Shown: piece by piece, positions 30,401 to 45,400 of the stretch
How the letters are laid out: each line of letters begins with the position of its first letter
Position numbering within the stretch: the stretch's first letter is position 1
Origin: Zhengitettix transpicula
Lineage: Eukaryota; Arthropoda; Insecta; Orthoptera; Tetrigidae
Direction of reading: 5' to 3'
DNA: 64,000 nucleotides
Assembly (NCBI GenBank): GCA_037074705.1
Contig: CM073590.1
Coordinates: 164,670,746 to 164,734,745, forward strand
Program-made: the position numbers and the translations under genes
The notes under the pieces: generated by a model
Told to the model about the DNA's origin: nothing
Databases searched by the model: none
What the model saw: only the letters and a program-made list of their open reading frames with translations

Positions 30401-33400
30401 CCAGCAAACTCTTCTATCGGCTCTACGTCAAGGGCGTCAGGTAAAAAAAACTGCTCGTCACTTATTCCTTGCGGCCGGGTTTTTTCCTGATACAAATTTA
30501 CTCTTTGTTACGCCCACATTCTTTCAATGTTTCTAAGTAATATGTAGAAAACTGTGCTTTCCATTCATATACAGATAGAAACCGGTATTCCTCACAGCGT
30601 TAGTTAAAAATTTAAGATAAACATGTACGAGAACATTAAATAGTATGTTAAAATTTGATTTAATTCTCTGAATATTCGTATTCAATTTTTCGAACATTTT
30701 TGAGGCTTAGTAAATTTTTATTTAGACGGTTTAATTAGAATTTGTCATCGATTTGTTTTCTCGGGGAAGGTAATTACGCTCATTTAATATCGTATGCATC
30801 TAACTGTCATCGGTAGATAAAATAATAATTCGAATGAATATATAACTAAAAAAAATTATCTCGTTTTTTTCATCGATGAATACGAGCGAACAATTATTTC
30901 TGAAAATTGTCGTTATATCTACTGATAAATATATTTTTTTAATTGATTTGTTTACAGCCGCATCAACTTCTCAGGTCATTAGCGACCCATTATGGGTACT
31001 CATATTTGTCTTGTCGAGGGACTAATTTGACAAGAGTTTCTCTCACGCACACAAACATCCACGCCATAGCCGGGATTAGAAACCGGGACCTCTACACCTT
31101 AGGAGATTGGCAAAATATTCTTAACGAAGAAGATTGTGGGAGGTTTCATTATCAATTTGTCTTTCCTAATTTTGATGAAATTATAGTGGTTTAAGGTTAA
31201 ATCATATGGATATGTATGTTTTACTTAGCACAACATATTTTAGCAATACAATTTCAAACGGATAATTAAAAATATCAAAAAAGGTTTCCTTTAAAGAATT
31301 AAATTGCACTAAGTACTGTGTTACTGTTATATTTATAAATTAAAGTATATTTGCACAACTTGCATAAAACTTATATTTAAAAATTTTCTTTCACTTTGAA
31401 AATAATGGCATTAGACTCGGTTGTTGCATAAAAATATATAAATACATTTAATTAAATAATTATGAGGGAATTATTCGGAAAGTTATTTTATTTAAATTTG
31501 TTAAATTTATGTAAATAAATTAGAGTTAATTTTTATATTGTTATAATATTTTTGATTTCAAGTAAAAATTCGTTTTCATACTACGTACGAACGTTTACTT
31601 AATAGTTACTCATCATTCGACATGTTTCATGCGCGTGTATTACTTTTTGAAACTGAAAATATTTAGTGGAATAATAAATTTTCACGACAATACTTGCCAT
31701 GAGCATGCAGTACTATCCTGTTTTTAACCCAGTTTAGTTTTACATAACCGTCCTTGCTATATGTTCGGAACCGCAGCAAGTGATTGCTTACAGTTGGGAG
31801 AACACGGTAGTAGTCAACACAACAACACGAGTGGTTTGAAATTAATAACAATTATTAATAGATTATAATTCAAAATGTAAAGACAGACCAAAGCTTGGAC
31901 TTCCAAACGTAAATAATATTAACAAAAGAAAAAGGGTTTATTAGAAAACAAATTCAAATATCAATTATTAAAAAATAAAAACAATGTGCAACAATCGTGT
32001 GTTTTAAAAAATATTTTCGTGTAAACGTGATTCTATTAATAACTTGTTCTGTAGAAACCTTGGACCACAGGATACAGAGTAAACCCACCCACACTGAACT
32101 ATGTGCATTTTTCCTTTACTCGCAGAGCAGAAACTTAGGGATAGCAACAAAGACAAGTGCAGTTGTTTCTCTAGGCTCTTCTGCTACGTGCATGCCGAGC
32201 TGTCTACTTTCCTCTTGACTATTATTAAGTCTTCCTCAAGTTTGTAAAACGAAAAACAACTTCTTTAATTGGAAATCAGCGGTCAGAATAATAATACTGT
32301 GGCATTCACTCTTTAATAAAAAGTTAAACTGCAATAAAAATAATGAATAAGAAAGATAGTCAATTCAGACAAAAAATACCACACAACGTTTCTGGGATCA
32401 TTGTTCCTTTCGTCAGGTGCTAAGAAGAGCCTAGAGAAACACAACTGCACTTGTTTCTCTAGGCTATTCTTAGTACCTGACGAAAGGAACAAGGATCCCA
32501 GAAACGTTGTGTGGTATTTATATTACCTTTTTGTCTGAATTGACTATCTTTCTTATTCAAAGCAAAATTTCTATGAAATAATAATAGGGTCAATGCGCAA
32601 TTCCGCGCGTCAACGAAGATCCGACGAAATCAAGAAACCAACAATCATCTTACAATATTCCACAATAATAATACTCCAGAAGTGGAAATATATTCAACAA
32701 GTTTTTAACATAAAATTTTCAAAACTCATTCCTATTTCAAATGTAACATACAAAGCAGCCTCCTTATTCTTGATCCTCGTTTACTTCTGGTCAACTTACA
32801 TAGGCAAAGTTATCTATCGGAATAAATAAACTTTCTACGATTTTATAAATAATAGAAGATGACGGCAGTGCATTTGGTCGTCGAAACGTCGCGTTACAAT
32901 CGCTGTGTTTTCCCGGGTTGAAACCCGATTACAAGAGACATTAGTCATGCACGTAGTGTAAACAAAGGGAACTATTATTATGGAATTAATTAAATTGGTC
33001 CATTTTTTTTATTGATTTTGGAATATCGTTCTTACCTTCCGAACTGTCATACTATGAAAAAATGTATGAAAATCGCTAATTCATTCTCTCGTCTACGTCC
33101 TAAAAATTGTTCTACATCTAAACACATTCTATCTGAGCTGTATATATATACCTGTTCCATTCTCTACCCGAGTCTTCAATCTCCAACTTCTTATTAAAAT
33201 GTTAATATGTCTGTGTGTATTACAGATGTTAGAAGCTAACCTGAAGGAACTAAGGATGGTTAATTTCTAATAATCAGCTTTACACCTGGGTGACTACCGT
33301 AGCCTCTTTAATTACCACATGAAGTCCTTTCAAGGGCTTTCCCATGTCTTCAAATCTTCTCACACGTTAATATGTCTTATTTTACAATAATTTATCAGTT

Positions 33401-36400
33401 TCAAATAGTCATTTCAAGGTAACCTCTAACACGTAACTGAAGCCTTGGTATGGCAGTATTCACTATTCGTATTTCATGGAGCACGCTAATAAATATAAAT
33501 AATTTGAGTTAGATAACACGATTAAAGTAGGAATTAAATTTTATTTTATAACCGTGCATTCATATTCAAAAAAATTAATGTGTTTTATTATAGAGTTTTC
33601 AATCCTACAGATTAACCCGGAAAGTCTACTTTATTTCTTCAAATATTTTATTAAAAACAGGGTTGCATGCCCATCGACTCCGGGTATTTATTTATATTAG
33701 GCTTGGAAATTAATTAATTCCATCCTATTCTATTAGCAATTTTGAACATTATATAAATTAACCCCACGTGAACATTGGAAGCGTTATTGGTAATCTCAAC
33801 AACACCGAAAACTATAGGTTCGATACTAGTATGGCCATTTAGGACGATTTTTTCCCTTCTCAACCCTCAAGGGCTGGACGTCAACTTAAATGGAGTTGTA
33901 GCGTTTCTCGGCTCATTATAACGAAAAATGTATTCCTTAATATTAATAAAACCGGGAATAAACACTTTTAGGTTATTGTTTACATCCCCTGATTAATTAT
34001 TATATTTACGACTTACGTATCGTTCTAAACCGTTCAGAAATTTTTAAACTATTTACCAAAGCTTAACTTTCTTACAAGATTATTGTCGATTGTTTCCCTC
34101 TTTAGTACGGTGGCCTGTATTCAGTTTAATGTGCCTTTACCACCTACAAAATGTCGTCGTTATCGTCGCTAGTGTTATTATAGATTCCTGTTAATATCTC
34201 GCTTGGTATATTTTCATTATTCTTATAATAATAATAATTACCTCAACCTTATTAAATTTATTATATGAACAACTACGGTAGGTAACTAGGGTTCTGCTGC
34301 TCACGGCGTCATTTCGCAGACGAACTGCTATAGTCTTCCATGGATATACCATAGATCTCATCATATTCCCGATGCTTTTGTACTAAATCGTGAATTGATG
34401 AAATGCGTGTCTCACAAGCACTCATTCCATATTCGGTTTAAAAATCACTCATTCCTTCCATCATAGAGAATATTCCTCTATTAGCAACTACCGTAACAGA
34501 TTTATTAACCATCCAAGTCTGTTTCCTAGAATTTATTTCGTATCCTAGCTTAGTTGCTTATATTATTAAATTAACTTGAAGTCCTATGAATTGTCTTCAC
34601 GTTTTTGTATTACTGTTTCGTAAAAAATTGTAATGGAGAAATGTTAAACTCATTATAAACAGGGGTTCTTTTGTCAAGAAATTGGCTATCTGCGGTTTGC
34701 GTAGCTAAGGAATTTGAGGACCGGAAGATGACAGATTTTGGGTCATAAATTATGAGTGACCGGTTGGTGGCGGTCACTAGTTTCGGGGATCTGACCTCAC
34801 TGAAAAACACAACATGATTAAAGTGCGAAAGTGAATCCGAGACAGTTACCACGAGAGAGTGAAGGAGAGATGTTGAACAGAAAGATTGAATGAGAAAGAT
34901 TTAGCCGGAGTGAACAAGGAGGAGAAACTGATGTTCGTACAACAAAAGTTCTTGATTCTCGAGCCCGTATCTGCCAAGCCATCTGGTCCGTTACCTGTCA
35001 CACTGTGCCTGCAGTCCTCGTCGCCACAAAAGCAGCAGACAACACAATAAGCCGGTAACATAATAATAAACAATAAATAGTGTATCGCGGGAGAGAGCTG
35101 AAACATTTATTTTATAGTCCACCACACCCTGTGTTATGAAATTATCATGTACTGAGCCAAACTTTTTATATTATTGTTAAAATTGTGCTTTAAGTATTTA
35201 AATAAGAATTAAGTTATCCAAATTGTATTATAAATTAACTAAAAGCTCCAAAAGATATATTACAGAATCTATAAATAATTTCTCAACTCACACACATGTT
35301 ATATATACGTATACAAAATTAATTTGTACAGGGAAAAGGGACAGAGAGCGGCTGACACCTTAAATTGAAAGTTGGCGTCGCTTCGTCGATTAGTACGAAG
35401 CACGTCAAATTACTCAGGGCAGAACAGGATTTCACGTCGTGCATACCCTCCTTCCAGTATTAAATATATTACATTATGTATACTTATCAGATAAATTACG
35501 GAAAAATTTATGGCATTTGAAATATTCTGGTCCGTATTGAATACTGGTAATCAGCTGAAAAACGGTGAGAATGAAAGTGTTGAGCTCATAATTCCACTTT
35601 ACTGTAGTTTGGTGTTTCAATTGGTGCTTAATTTATGAGTATGAAATAACGTGAGTTTAATTTGTGTTTCTGCCTTCACCAAAGCGTTTTGAAGCAGGAT
35701 CACAACTCTTTCTTACCTGTACGAAAAGTGTTCTAATATTAATATATTATATTGTGTGTGCGACTTGTATAATTTACTAGTTAATTGATTTTTTTAATTC
35801 TGATGATGATGTATACATTTGAACATATAACGTATTTTATTAATTAATAGGCGCATTACTTTACATTGAGATTTGAGTCGGAGCATTCTTGAGAAATGGA
35901 GGTGCGAGTATTGGTTGGCTATTCTACCACCAGCGCAAAATAGTTTTTGTGTCTGGGAGGAAGATACTTCTGAATTATATTGTGAGGACGGTCTATAAAT
36001 TTTTCGGCACAAACCGATGGCCCTGCTGCAAGGAGGCTGTAACCTAACAACGTCACGAACTAGAAGGCGATAATAAAGACATAATTTTGTGTTAGACTTG
36101 AGATTAGTCCCAAAACCCAAATGAAACACCAATTGGAAAATTAAACGAGCCATAAGTCTCCAGAGTTTAAGGACTGAGGGTTAGATGTTCTCGAACCAGG
36201 AGAACTATCACTGAACACAGTCGAGAAAGAATTACCAAGCAGCGCTGAGACTTCGCGAAGAGGTCAATGATCGGCTGCTTCGAGAAACGTCACTCCTGCG
36301 GAGCAACTCCATTCATGGTACCCCAATGTCGACATGTATCACGCTTGTGTGTAAAATATTACATAAGTTTTCGTGGACCTAGTTTTTCCAGCGGTTAATG

Positions 36401-39400
36401 TAGGATCAAGTTTTCATCTCTGACTAACTGGCAGCATAACAGCTAATTGTATAATACAGAGCCAGAGATTATGTCAGGTTCCATTTTCGACGAAGTAAAG
36501 CAGACGAAAATTTTTTGAATGAAATTATTTATTCAATTTAAGTTAACTTCCTCTTACCTGGGGGCAGTTACAGGGATTTGAGCTAACATAAGACCTGCTC
36601 TGGTGCTCAACAACAGTTTTAAATACACCACGCTACACGAATGACATCTGTTGACCTTTCTTCACTTCACAATCCTCGAGGCTCTTAACAATTTTATAAT
36701 ACCTCACGCCAAACCCCAAAAGGTTGTTTTATTTTCCTTCTTGCTACTGTGGAGTTAATGTTACTCTTTTTGACATGTTCACAACGAACCTATTTAAATT
36801 TAGTTTTGGTTTAAGTTGACAGCGCGGTGAGGTTATAAATGTGCTCACGGAATTATAACTGAAATGGCAATAGTGTCACAATGTTGCAATCACGGCCACG
36901 GCTATTTGCGCGAAAGTTAGAGTGATCATGTTGTCGATCGAAGTAATTTATTTTTGAGGAATTTGTACTTGTACGAAATATAGCAATAATACCCATAGCT
37001 AAGTATTAGTGTTTTCCAAAGGTGAGTGAGTTTGGCTATATTCTTCTGATTTCTTTCTGATAATCCGCGTTGAAAGATTATCTATCCGTAAATAAATATT
37101 GCATTTATGGGGTTTAGTTCTGTTTGGTGCCTAAAAATGGAAAAAACGTATTTCAAATCATGAGAAGTAATATATATGATAACAAGAAAGATATTTAAAT
37201 AATATATTTGATTATAACAAGTAACGTTTTCATTTATAAATATTAAATGCAATCACTTCGTTTTCCAAATGCAATAATTCTCGCCGCCAGGAATGTCTTT
37301 AATGTGAGTTAGATTAATTGTGGTCCACGAAGAGGTGCGCAATGAGTTTAACCTATTGTAATAATTATATATATATATATACATTATGATTATTTTTTCG
37401 ATTCCATGCTGACACAGCTACTATTTTCAGGACTTAATATGCAGCACGCACTGATTACAAGAAATCATGTTCTACCATGAAAGGTGAAAGCACATATGAT
37501 CACAAACGGTAGCCTTGTTTCCCTAGGAAGCAAGTTTTCCGAAACATAGCAAGGTCATTTGTCTTGACGAGCCACATCCAGCGACTACATAACAGAAACA
37601 TGGCTCCAATACATTACATTCTTTGTGATGAAAACGTCGAGGGTGGTGCATTATATACCCCAATATATTCAAAAATGTTAAACTTTTAGCGATTTTTGTT
37701 TTTATTTAATTAAAAAGAAAATTAAAAAATCGTAAATATATGTTTCATTTAATCGATGTAATGTACAATTAAATATTGCGACAAAGGAATTAAAGACCAC
37801 CTTAAAGTGAATCTATAGATGATATATTTTCGTATTTCACATTCGTTTCAGAAAAGAAACTCATGTTTTCTAAAATCGCAGATTAAATTGGCATAATAGT
37901 AAAGAAAATAAATATAACAAACAATGCATCGGCCCGTAGAATATAAACCTATTTAAAACAATAATCTACTTCTATGAATATAAATAAATGGGAGACAACC
38001 ATTGATAACAAGCAGTGAGAGAAGACCACTGTTATAAAAAGGAAAAGTAAGAAATGTTGCGGGACCCATCTTGCAGAATCGAAAATATGAATAAATGATT
38101 TTCGGAGTAATGGAACCGATGGACATCGAGGTGCGCGCTGAGTTTAACCTATTGTAACAATTAAAAATATAATATAAAAATATATTATGATTACTTTTCA
38201 GTTTCTTGTTGCATAAAATGATGCACAGATATTATACCAAATTTAATTAAAGCAAAATAAAATATATTTTATTAAGTGTTCTCAAGTTTTTCGGTGCACA
38301 CTGAATCTGAGCAGTTTCTATTAAAAATACAAATTATAATCAAATACATGCATATTTTTCTGCAAGGTTGGTTAATTGGAAAATTAAGTGACAGTTAAAT
38401 GTGACACGATCTTCTAATTTAGGAACATTCGAACCTTGGCCATAGGTAAACTGGCTGCTTGGGATGCTGTTAAAGAACACGAATAATAGCAGCGATGTCC
38501 TTGTGCTGTTTACACTCGAACCTTTACTTTAAACTTTGCCTTTAACTTCTTACTATATACTCATATATGGCTTGTATAACATGTATATACTGCTATGTAT
38601 TACATATAATGTGTTATCTTACATCTTAAACATATTGTATATATACATATATATATTGTAATAATCAACTAATATTAATCAAAAGGATAGTCAAAATTTA
38701 AAACGTAAAATAAAATTTATTATCAAATTGTGGCTTCAAACTCAAAAACAATTACAATCAAAAATTTTTATATCTCAGGGGTTTTACTGGGTTTGATAAT
38801 GAACATAAAAAATTAAATTAAAATCTATTAAAAAAACAGTTCACAATTTACCTAAACAATATGTCGATAGAATGAAATAAATTAAAAAGTAAAGAAATTA
38901 ACTTTGATTGACAATTAAAAAGAACGAAATCTGACTTTATCCATTAATTTGCGTTAACAATATTATTCAAAATTATGTTACTTACGGACCGTCGGTCTGG
39001 TACCAGAACAATCAATTTTACCTCGTTCGGACACTTTTACACTCTTTAATTATGTAATATCAGGCCTTGGTTTTCACTGATTCTACACTTCACTTTCAAA
39101 TTTGGCAAGATTGGCTGTATTCCGTTGATTGCTCCGCTCCACAATAATTTACCAATGTTCTCCTGGATTAATTTCTTCACGAAGATTTTGGAGAGTTCTA
39201 TTCTGACGAAAACTGCTCTTACTTTCCAATATTTAGGCTGCAATACTTCCGTGAATGTTTCCTTTGTATTAATTTACAACTTTAACTAGTTATACATTGA
39301 CGATGTCTAGTCTCTGCTCAAGTTATATTACTTGTTCTGCACCTCGTAATGTTTCTCCGCCAACGCTATCCTAGTGCTCACGAGTGAGCGCGCATACGCC

Positions 39401-42400
39401 ATTTTTGACTTTTCGACAAAGCAAGCGAGCTAGATTCTCCATTGTTGCTTTGTTCGATCAGACCGCTATAATGGATTTATTAAACAATTCAAATTTTATG
39501 TCCAAACAATTAATGGCCTAATTAACTATTGCTACAATATATATATAGTAACGTACCACGTTACATTACGTTATATTAATTTATGAATATAATTATTAAC
39601 AAAAAAAATTGGTTAATTATATTTTTTTCTTTACTTAAATTTATTTGAATTTGCGGCCAGGACGAAATGCTAGGCACAGATTCGCGCTTTGACGTTTATC
39701 TATTCTTTATGACAACGGCTTAATAAAATATGTATACAGACTGTCGACAGATAACCGTCACGGGAATCGCATCACAACCTGAAATACATCTTCGTGTGGA
39801 TATGATATTCAAAATTTTATCTTCCACATACACTCTCGATAGTTTTCCAGCAACCTGGCAAAGCCCGTTCCTGAGGACTGCGTCTTCGGACTGGGAGCCT
39901 ACAGATTTCATGGACGAGCTGCCCACTGTCTAGCCCGCAGGTCTCAGGAACGGCGATTCCCGTGACGGATATCTGTCGACTGTCTGTATACATATTTTAT
40001 TAAGCCGTTGTCATGGAGAATAGATAAACGTCAAAGCGCGAATCAGTGTTTCGCATTTATACCGGGCCGCAAATTCAAATACATGTATATAAAGAAAAAT
40101 ATATTAAGCAAATAATTAACCAAAATAAAGTTAATAGTTATATGCATAAAATTAATACAACTGAATGTAACGTGGTAGGTTACAATATAATACTTCTCTA
40201 TCTATAATAACATTTTATCTCGCATTTAATCGGACAAAACACCCCTCAACCTCAACTAATTAACTTCACCGAGACTTTCACAGAAAAGCCATTCCTCTCG
40301 GAACATCTATTTCTAATTTATATTGGTTACAGAAGTTATCATTTTTAATTTGGTTTCTCTCGACCTACGTCTCACAACCTTCAGTCCAGCTGACACACAA
40401 TTGAATACTTTTATAAGCCACTCATACAAAAAATTATTAAACTTGTATCTAGTGAAATTATACACTTAAGAGTTGGTACTTACGAAATAAGTATCATAGT
40501 ATTATAGACAAAAAATGTAATGAAAATGTATACATGATTTCAAAAATAAACGCAGATAAATAGTTATGGATATGATGGACGCGTTAAGTCGTCCAAACGG
40601 ACGAAGGTAAAACATTGCACATGTTTATGGACGGTATAAGAATAAAGGAAAGATGCATGGGGACCATAAGTGCCATAATACCAAGAGGTGGTCTATTAGA
40701 TAAATATGGTATAGAAATAAAGGAAGTTGCGGAAAGCGTTGGATGACATTTCCTAAATTGCGAAATAATTTGAAAAATAAGGAACGGGAATGTATCAATT
40801 TTGGTTTACGTATGAATCGGCATTCAGTTGATGTGCACGGACGTTTATTATAAACTATAAGATTCACGCGTTCCGAGTATTAATGTTACAATATGCCAGA
40901 CATAATTAGAATTTTTAATAGCTTTCCAAAAAATTTTGAATACGCTATTTCCATAAGAAGAACTGATTACAAATGGAACCATCTATAACTTTAACAAACT
41001 TATACTTGGCTTTATGAGGACAGAAAAAGGGAGTGGAATAAATACGGAGGGGATCTATCATTCATTATAAATAATATGTTCTGTTATTATTATGGGATGA
41101 ACGTTTTTTTAGGGTAACAGGCTACACGAGAGTAATCCACATAGTGGCAAGTCCCCTTTAATAGCATAGGAAGGGATTTGAAAGGGGGATGCGGAAGGGT
41201 ATAGCCCCGGGCTATAGTTTAAGGATCCTACCCGGCATTTGCCTAAAAGTAATGTAGGACATACCCTAGCAAACCTGCATCACGTAGGTCGGGCATTGGG
41301 TACTTGTCCCACGCCCTCCCGATAGCGGGAGAGGAGTTTGCTGTGAGGACGCAGCATTCCCTTCTCCGTACCCCGACTAGTTTAGGAGGCAGCTGGCCGA
41401 CTGCTCCAATGGGAACAGAGAACAACTCTTCCCATATGCCCAGGGTATGTGACTCCGGAACATACACCTCTCAAAACAGGTACAGGTGCCTCCGCTTGTG
41501 GGAACCTTAGTTCAAAAACGAATAGAGGAGAAGGCATCCCCAAAGGTAGCCCCTTCTGTCTCTTAGAGAATAGCCCTCGCAGACCATTACGTTATTTTCA
41601 AAAACGGAAGCTAATTATCGGAAAAAATGTACTGGCAGAGAATGGATAAGCAATGAATTTAAGAGTATTTTTAATTTATAAGAGGTATTTATTACATAAT
41701 TGATTTGAATATTCTTATATTAAATTAAATGCTAAAAACCCCAGACTATTAGTCAGTATTAAGGTCAAAATTAATACTTTAGATAAACCTAATGTTTATA
41801 TTGCAATTCTTGTTATATCCGCCAAACGAAACGATACCTAAAAACTAGAATCAATAAACATAAAAATAATTTGATATTTAACGTACAAAATTATTCTGCT
41901 GTGTTAAAACATATTTATTTAACAAACAGAATTTAGATATGCACAATAATTTAAACAATATTTATGATTCTTAATTATTGTGATCTATCTGTTGTATTAT
42001 ATAAATTTTTATTTCTATTGTTTTCTTAAAATTCAATAACACTCTTAATAGCATTGTCAATAAGTCATTTTCTCCGCAACGCGCAAACTTAATTTTTTAT
42101 TATAATAAATTTATATATTATTTATAATATTATAATAAATATTATATATATAATATTATAAAAAATTTATTATAAATAATTTTCTTATAATAAATTGTCT
42201 TTATACATAATTGTACGAAAGATTAACATGTGTCTAAGACTTTGTTTCTGAAATATTTTTAAATAACTGAATTGAATTGTAATTGTAGACCTGAACAATC
42301 CTAATCGGGGATGAAACGTTGTGACTGTTAAATATTATGTTTTAAATATGATGATAATTTTTTCTGACTAATAGGTAGGTGTTATTAACATTTAATTTTA

Positions 42401-45400
42401 AAATAAATAAGTTTATCATAATTGATTCTTATAATATCTTGAAATGCACGTTTCTTTTGTTTCATATTATATTCGTTCCTGATAGCTCAGAACGAAATGG
42501 GAAATAAATTTTAAGTGACTTAATAACATCATATTTGATGTTATCTTTCCTGAAATATTCTTTAATTGTAATTGTTCTAAATAAGTACTCGGGACGTAGA
42601 TGACCAAAAGTGAACTCGCTGCTTGTTCGATTAATCGTTAACGTGAAGACTTGACATTGAGTAATATATACTAGGTAGGCTGTCCAGTGACAGGTTCATG
42701 AGCGTGAACATGTGTCAATTAATAATTCAGATCATTAATTAGTTCTCCTGTTGTATATTTTTGCGGAAAACGTAGTCTTTGAGACATGTGTAATTCTCAG
42801 AATGGCTCACATGCAAGATATAATGGCAAATGTTAACTAAAAACTGCATCAGCGATCAGCATTGTTCATTATATGACAAGAAGGCTAATTAATAAGGAAA
42901 CTTAATTACATTCGTCAGTAATTTTATCCAATTATGTTAATACTAAATTCTTCACGAATTATAATTTTCGATACGTTGTTTAAGACCTCACTAGATATAC
43001 TCGAAATACCCGTTTCATATTTAAACAATAATATAATCACGAAATATAATCATGCAAAAAAAACACTATAACAATAAAAATTCAAATTAATTTAAAACTT
43101 GTTCTTTTTATTAGGATGAGAGTATTTAATAATTACAAAATAGAATAATGAAATTTTTCGCTTATTTACCTTACAGTAATCATTGCTGATACATCATTGT
43201 TTACCACGTGTGTTTCATAAACAGAACGATATAAAATAATTACGTTCACAGCGTATTAAATTTCACTGTTAGTAAAACGTAGCTTATCTAATTTCAAATT
43301 TAATAATGAAAATTTCACATTTACCTTTGAATAATTATTGGGAGTTTATTCGACTCAGGCTAGACTACTTTCTAATTCTCAAGTACAGCTCTAATATGAG
43401 TACGCGATCGAACGTGCAGCGATGGAATAAACAGAACTAATACGGCAGGCTGCAGGGGACGCGTCACCCGCACCACTCTCTAAATGTACAAAATGTCCTA
43501 TGTTAATAAAAGAAAATAATAATAGAAAAAAAGACTACTGCCAGCTCGATGGCTACTTACCAGATACGAAGCTGGTAAGAAAGAATTAAACAAAGCGACC
43601 AAACAACTGAAGCACCTCTTACTGCAACACAAAAGCAATAGCATACAGGAATCTCTGGAAAATCTATCAGCTGCAGAACTTAATGACTTCTCATTGTGGA
43701 ATGCAGTTGGCTATATAAATAAACAAACACAGCACATACTTCCAATCAAAAACGAAGATCGAATGTCGGCTCGTAGTGACGCTGATAAAGACGAGGGCAC
43801 GTACCTGATGTCTTCAAGTCCCCGTCTCTCAATATCCTGATAGAGGAATCATCAATCTTCTAGAATCTCCCTTTCAAATGCGTCTACCAAGAAAACCGTT
43901 TACAATAAATGAAGCACCGGAAACAATAGATGACAAAACCAATCCAAGAAAAGCTCTAGGATATGACTGGTGAATTAGTAAAACAACTGTCTAATAAGGC
44001 AATCCGCTGTCTCCATAACGACATTCTAAGAATAGGATACTATCCTAGCATATTGAAAATACCTAAAAAAAACAGGTAACCCATCCCGGAGAAGTCACAT
44101 CCTATTGGCCTATAAGTCTCATCACTATACTATCTAAAATCCTGGAAAAATTATTATTGTCAAGAATTAAGCCGATGTTGGTGAGCAAGAAATGATACCA
44201 AAACAGCAATTTGATTTCCGTAACCAACATGGGACAATTGAACAAGTTCATTGGGTAGTTAGCAAGATATTTAATGATCTCGAAGGCAACAGGTATTGCT
44301 CCGCTGAATTCCTGGATTCCTCGCAAACCTTTGATAAGGTCTGATATCAAGTGTTATTTTACAAATTAAAATACTCTCTTCCTACTCAAATATACCTTAT
44401 CTTCAAATCCTACTTGACTTGAAAATTCTTAGTTAAGCATAAAGATGCAACTACTGATCTTCATCCGAAATACTCTGGTGTTCCACGAGGCAGTGTTTTG
44501 GGCCTCGTGCTTTATCTACTGAACACTGCTGATTTTCCGAACCACAACGGCTACTTTTGCTGATGACATAGCAGTGCTAGCATCGCATATGCGACCTGAA
44601 AAACCAGATTTTTACAAGTATACCTAAACAAAATACAGAAATGGCTCAAACTCTGGAGAATACAAGTAAATAAGGCAAAATCGCAGCACATAACATTAAC
44701 GATGAAAATAAGTATCTGTCCAACAGTTGACTCTCAATAGTCAACAAATTAAGCACGCCGAATCAGTCGGATACCTTGGACTTCATTTATATCGTAGGCT
44801 GATATGTAGAAACCATATCGTCAACATGCGTTAACAACTGGGCATCACTATATGATATAAGAACGGAGTTAGGAATACGTCCCGGTCACTCAGCATGGTG
44901 GCGTGGGAGCGATCATTCTTGAGAGAATGTGAGATGAGGTAAGAGCTGAGGGAGAAGATTGGAAGAGATTGCATCCGGCCTTGATTGTGCTCCGTGCAAC
45001 ACGCGGAGTGTACTGCAACGGCGATGTTGAGCAACAGATCTGCCACAACACCGTTACCAGACCGAACACCACGTCCGAATACCTGCTAAAACACGTCTTT
45101 GTGAAATAGTGGGTATCGTTCTCTTTTCTAGGGGATAACGAGGCGTTTAATTTGGCCTGATGTAGTTGCGAAAGTTTATATATTCTAATTGACTGTCCGA
45201 ATTTAAAATTCTGTGGATCAATAAGCAGACTTAAGAGCAGAAGAGGGCGCTCTTTATTCGCATTTGGAGGGATCATCATTATTTATTTTGTAGGTAGGCT
45301 GTCCATAGCTTTCTGAGTTGAACTGAGGTTCTAGTAGTGGATGTATGGTATTTTTAGAGGTGTGTGTAACGTGATTGCTTACGTACCAAGGGGCGTTTGT

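Noticed and set aside
35794..36153. 119-codon minus-strand frame
   Set aside because: No recognisable domain or repeat match, and no splice or start context of note; plausible by chance in a 64 kb window.
42095..42185. AT-rich palindrome as a functional cruciform or origin
   Set aside because: Simple AT sequence gives such palindromes by chance; no supporting structure.
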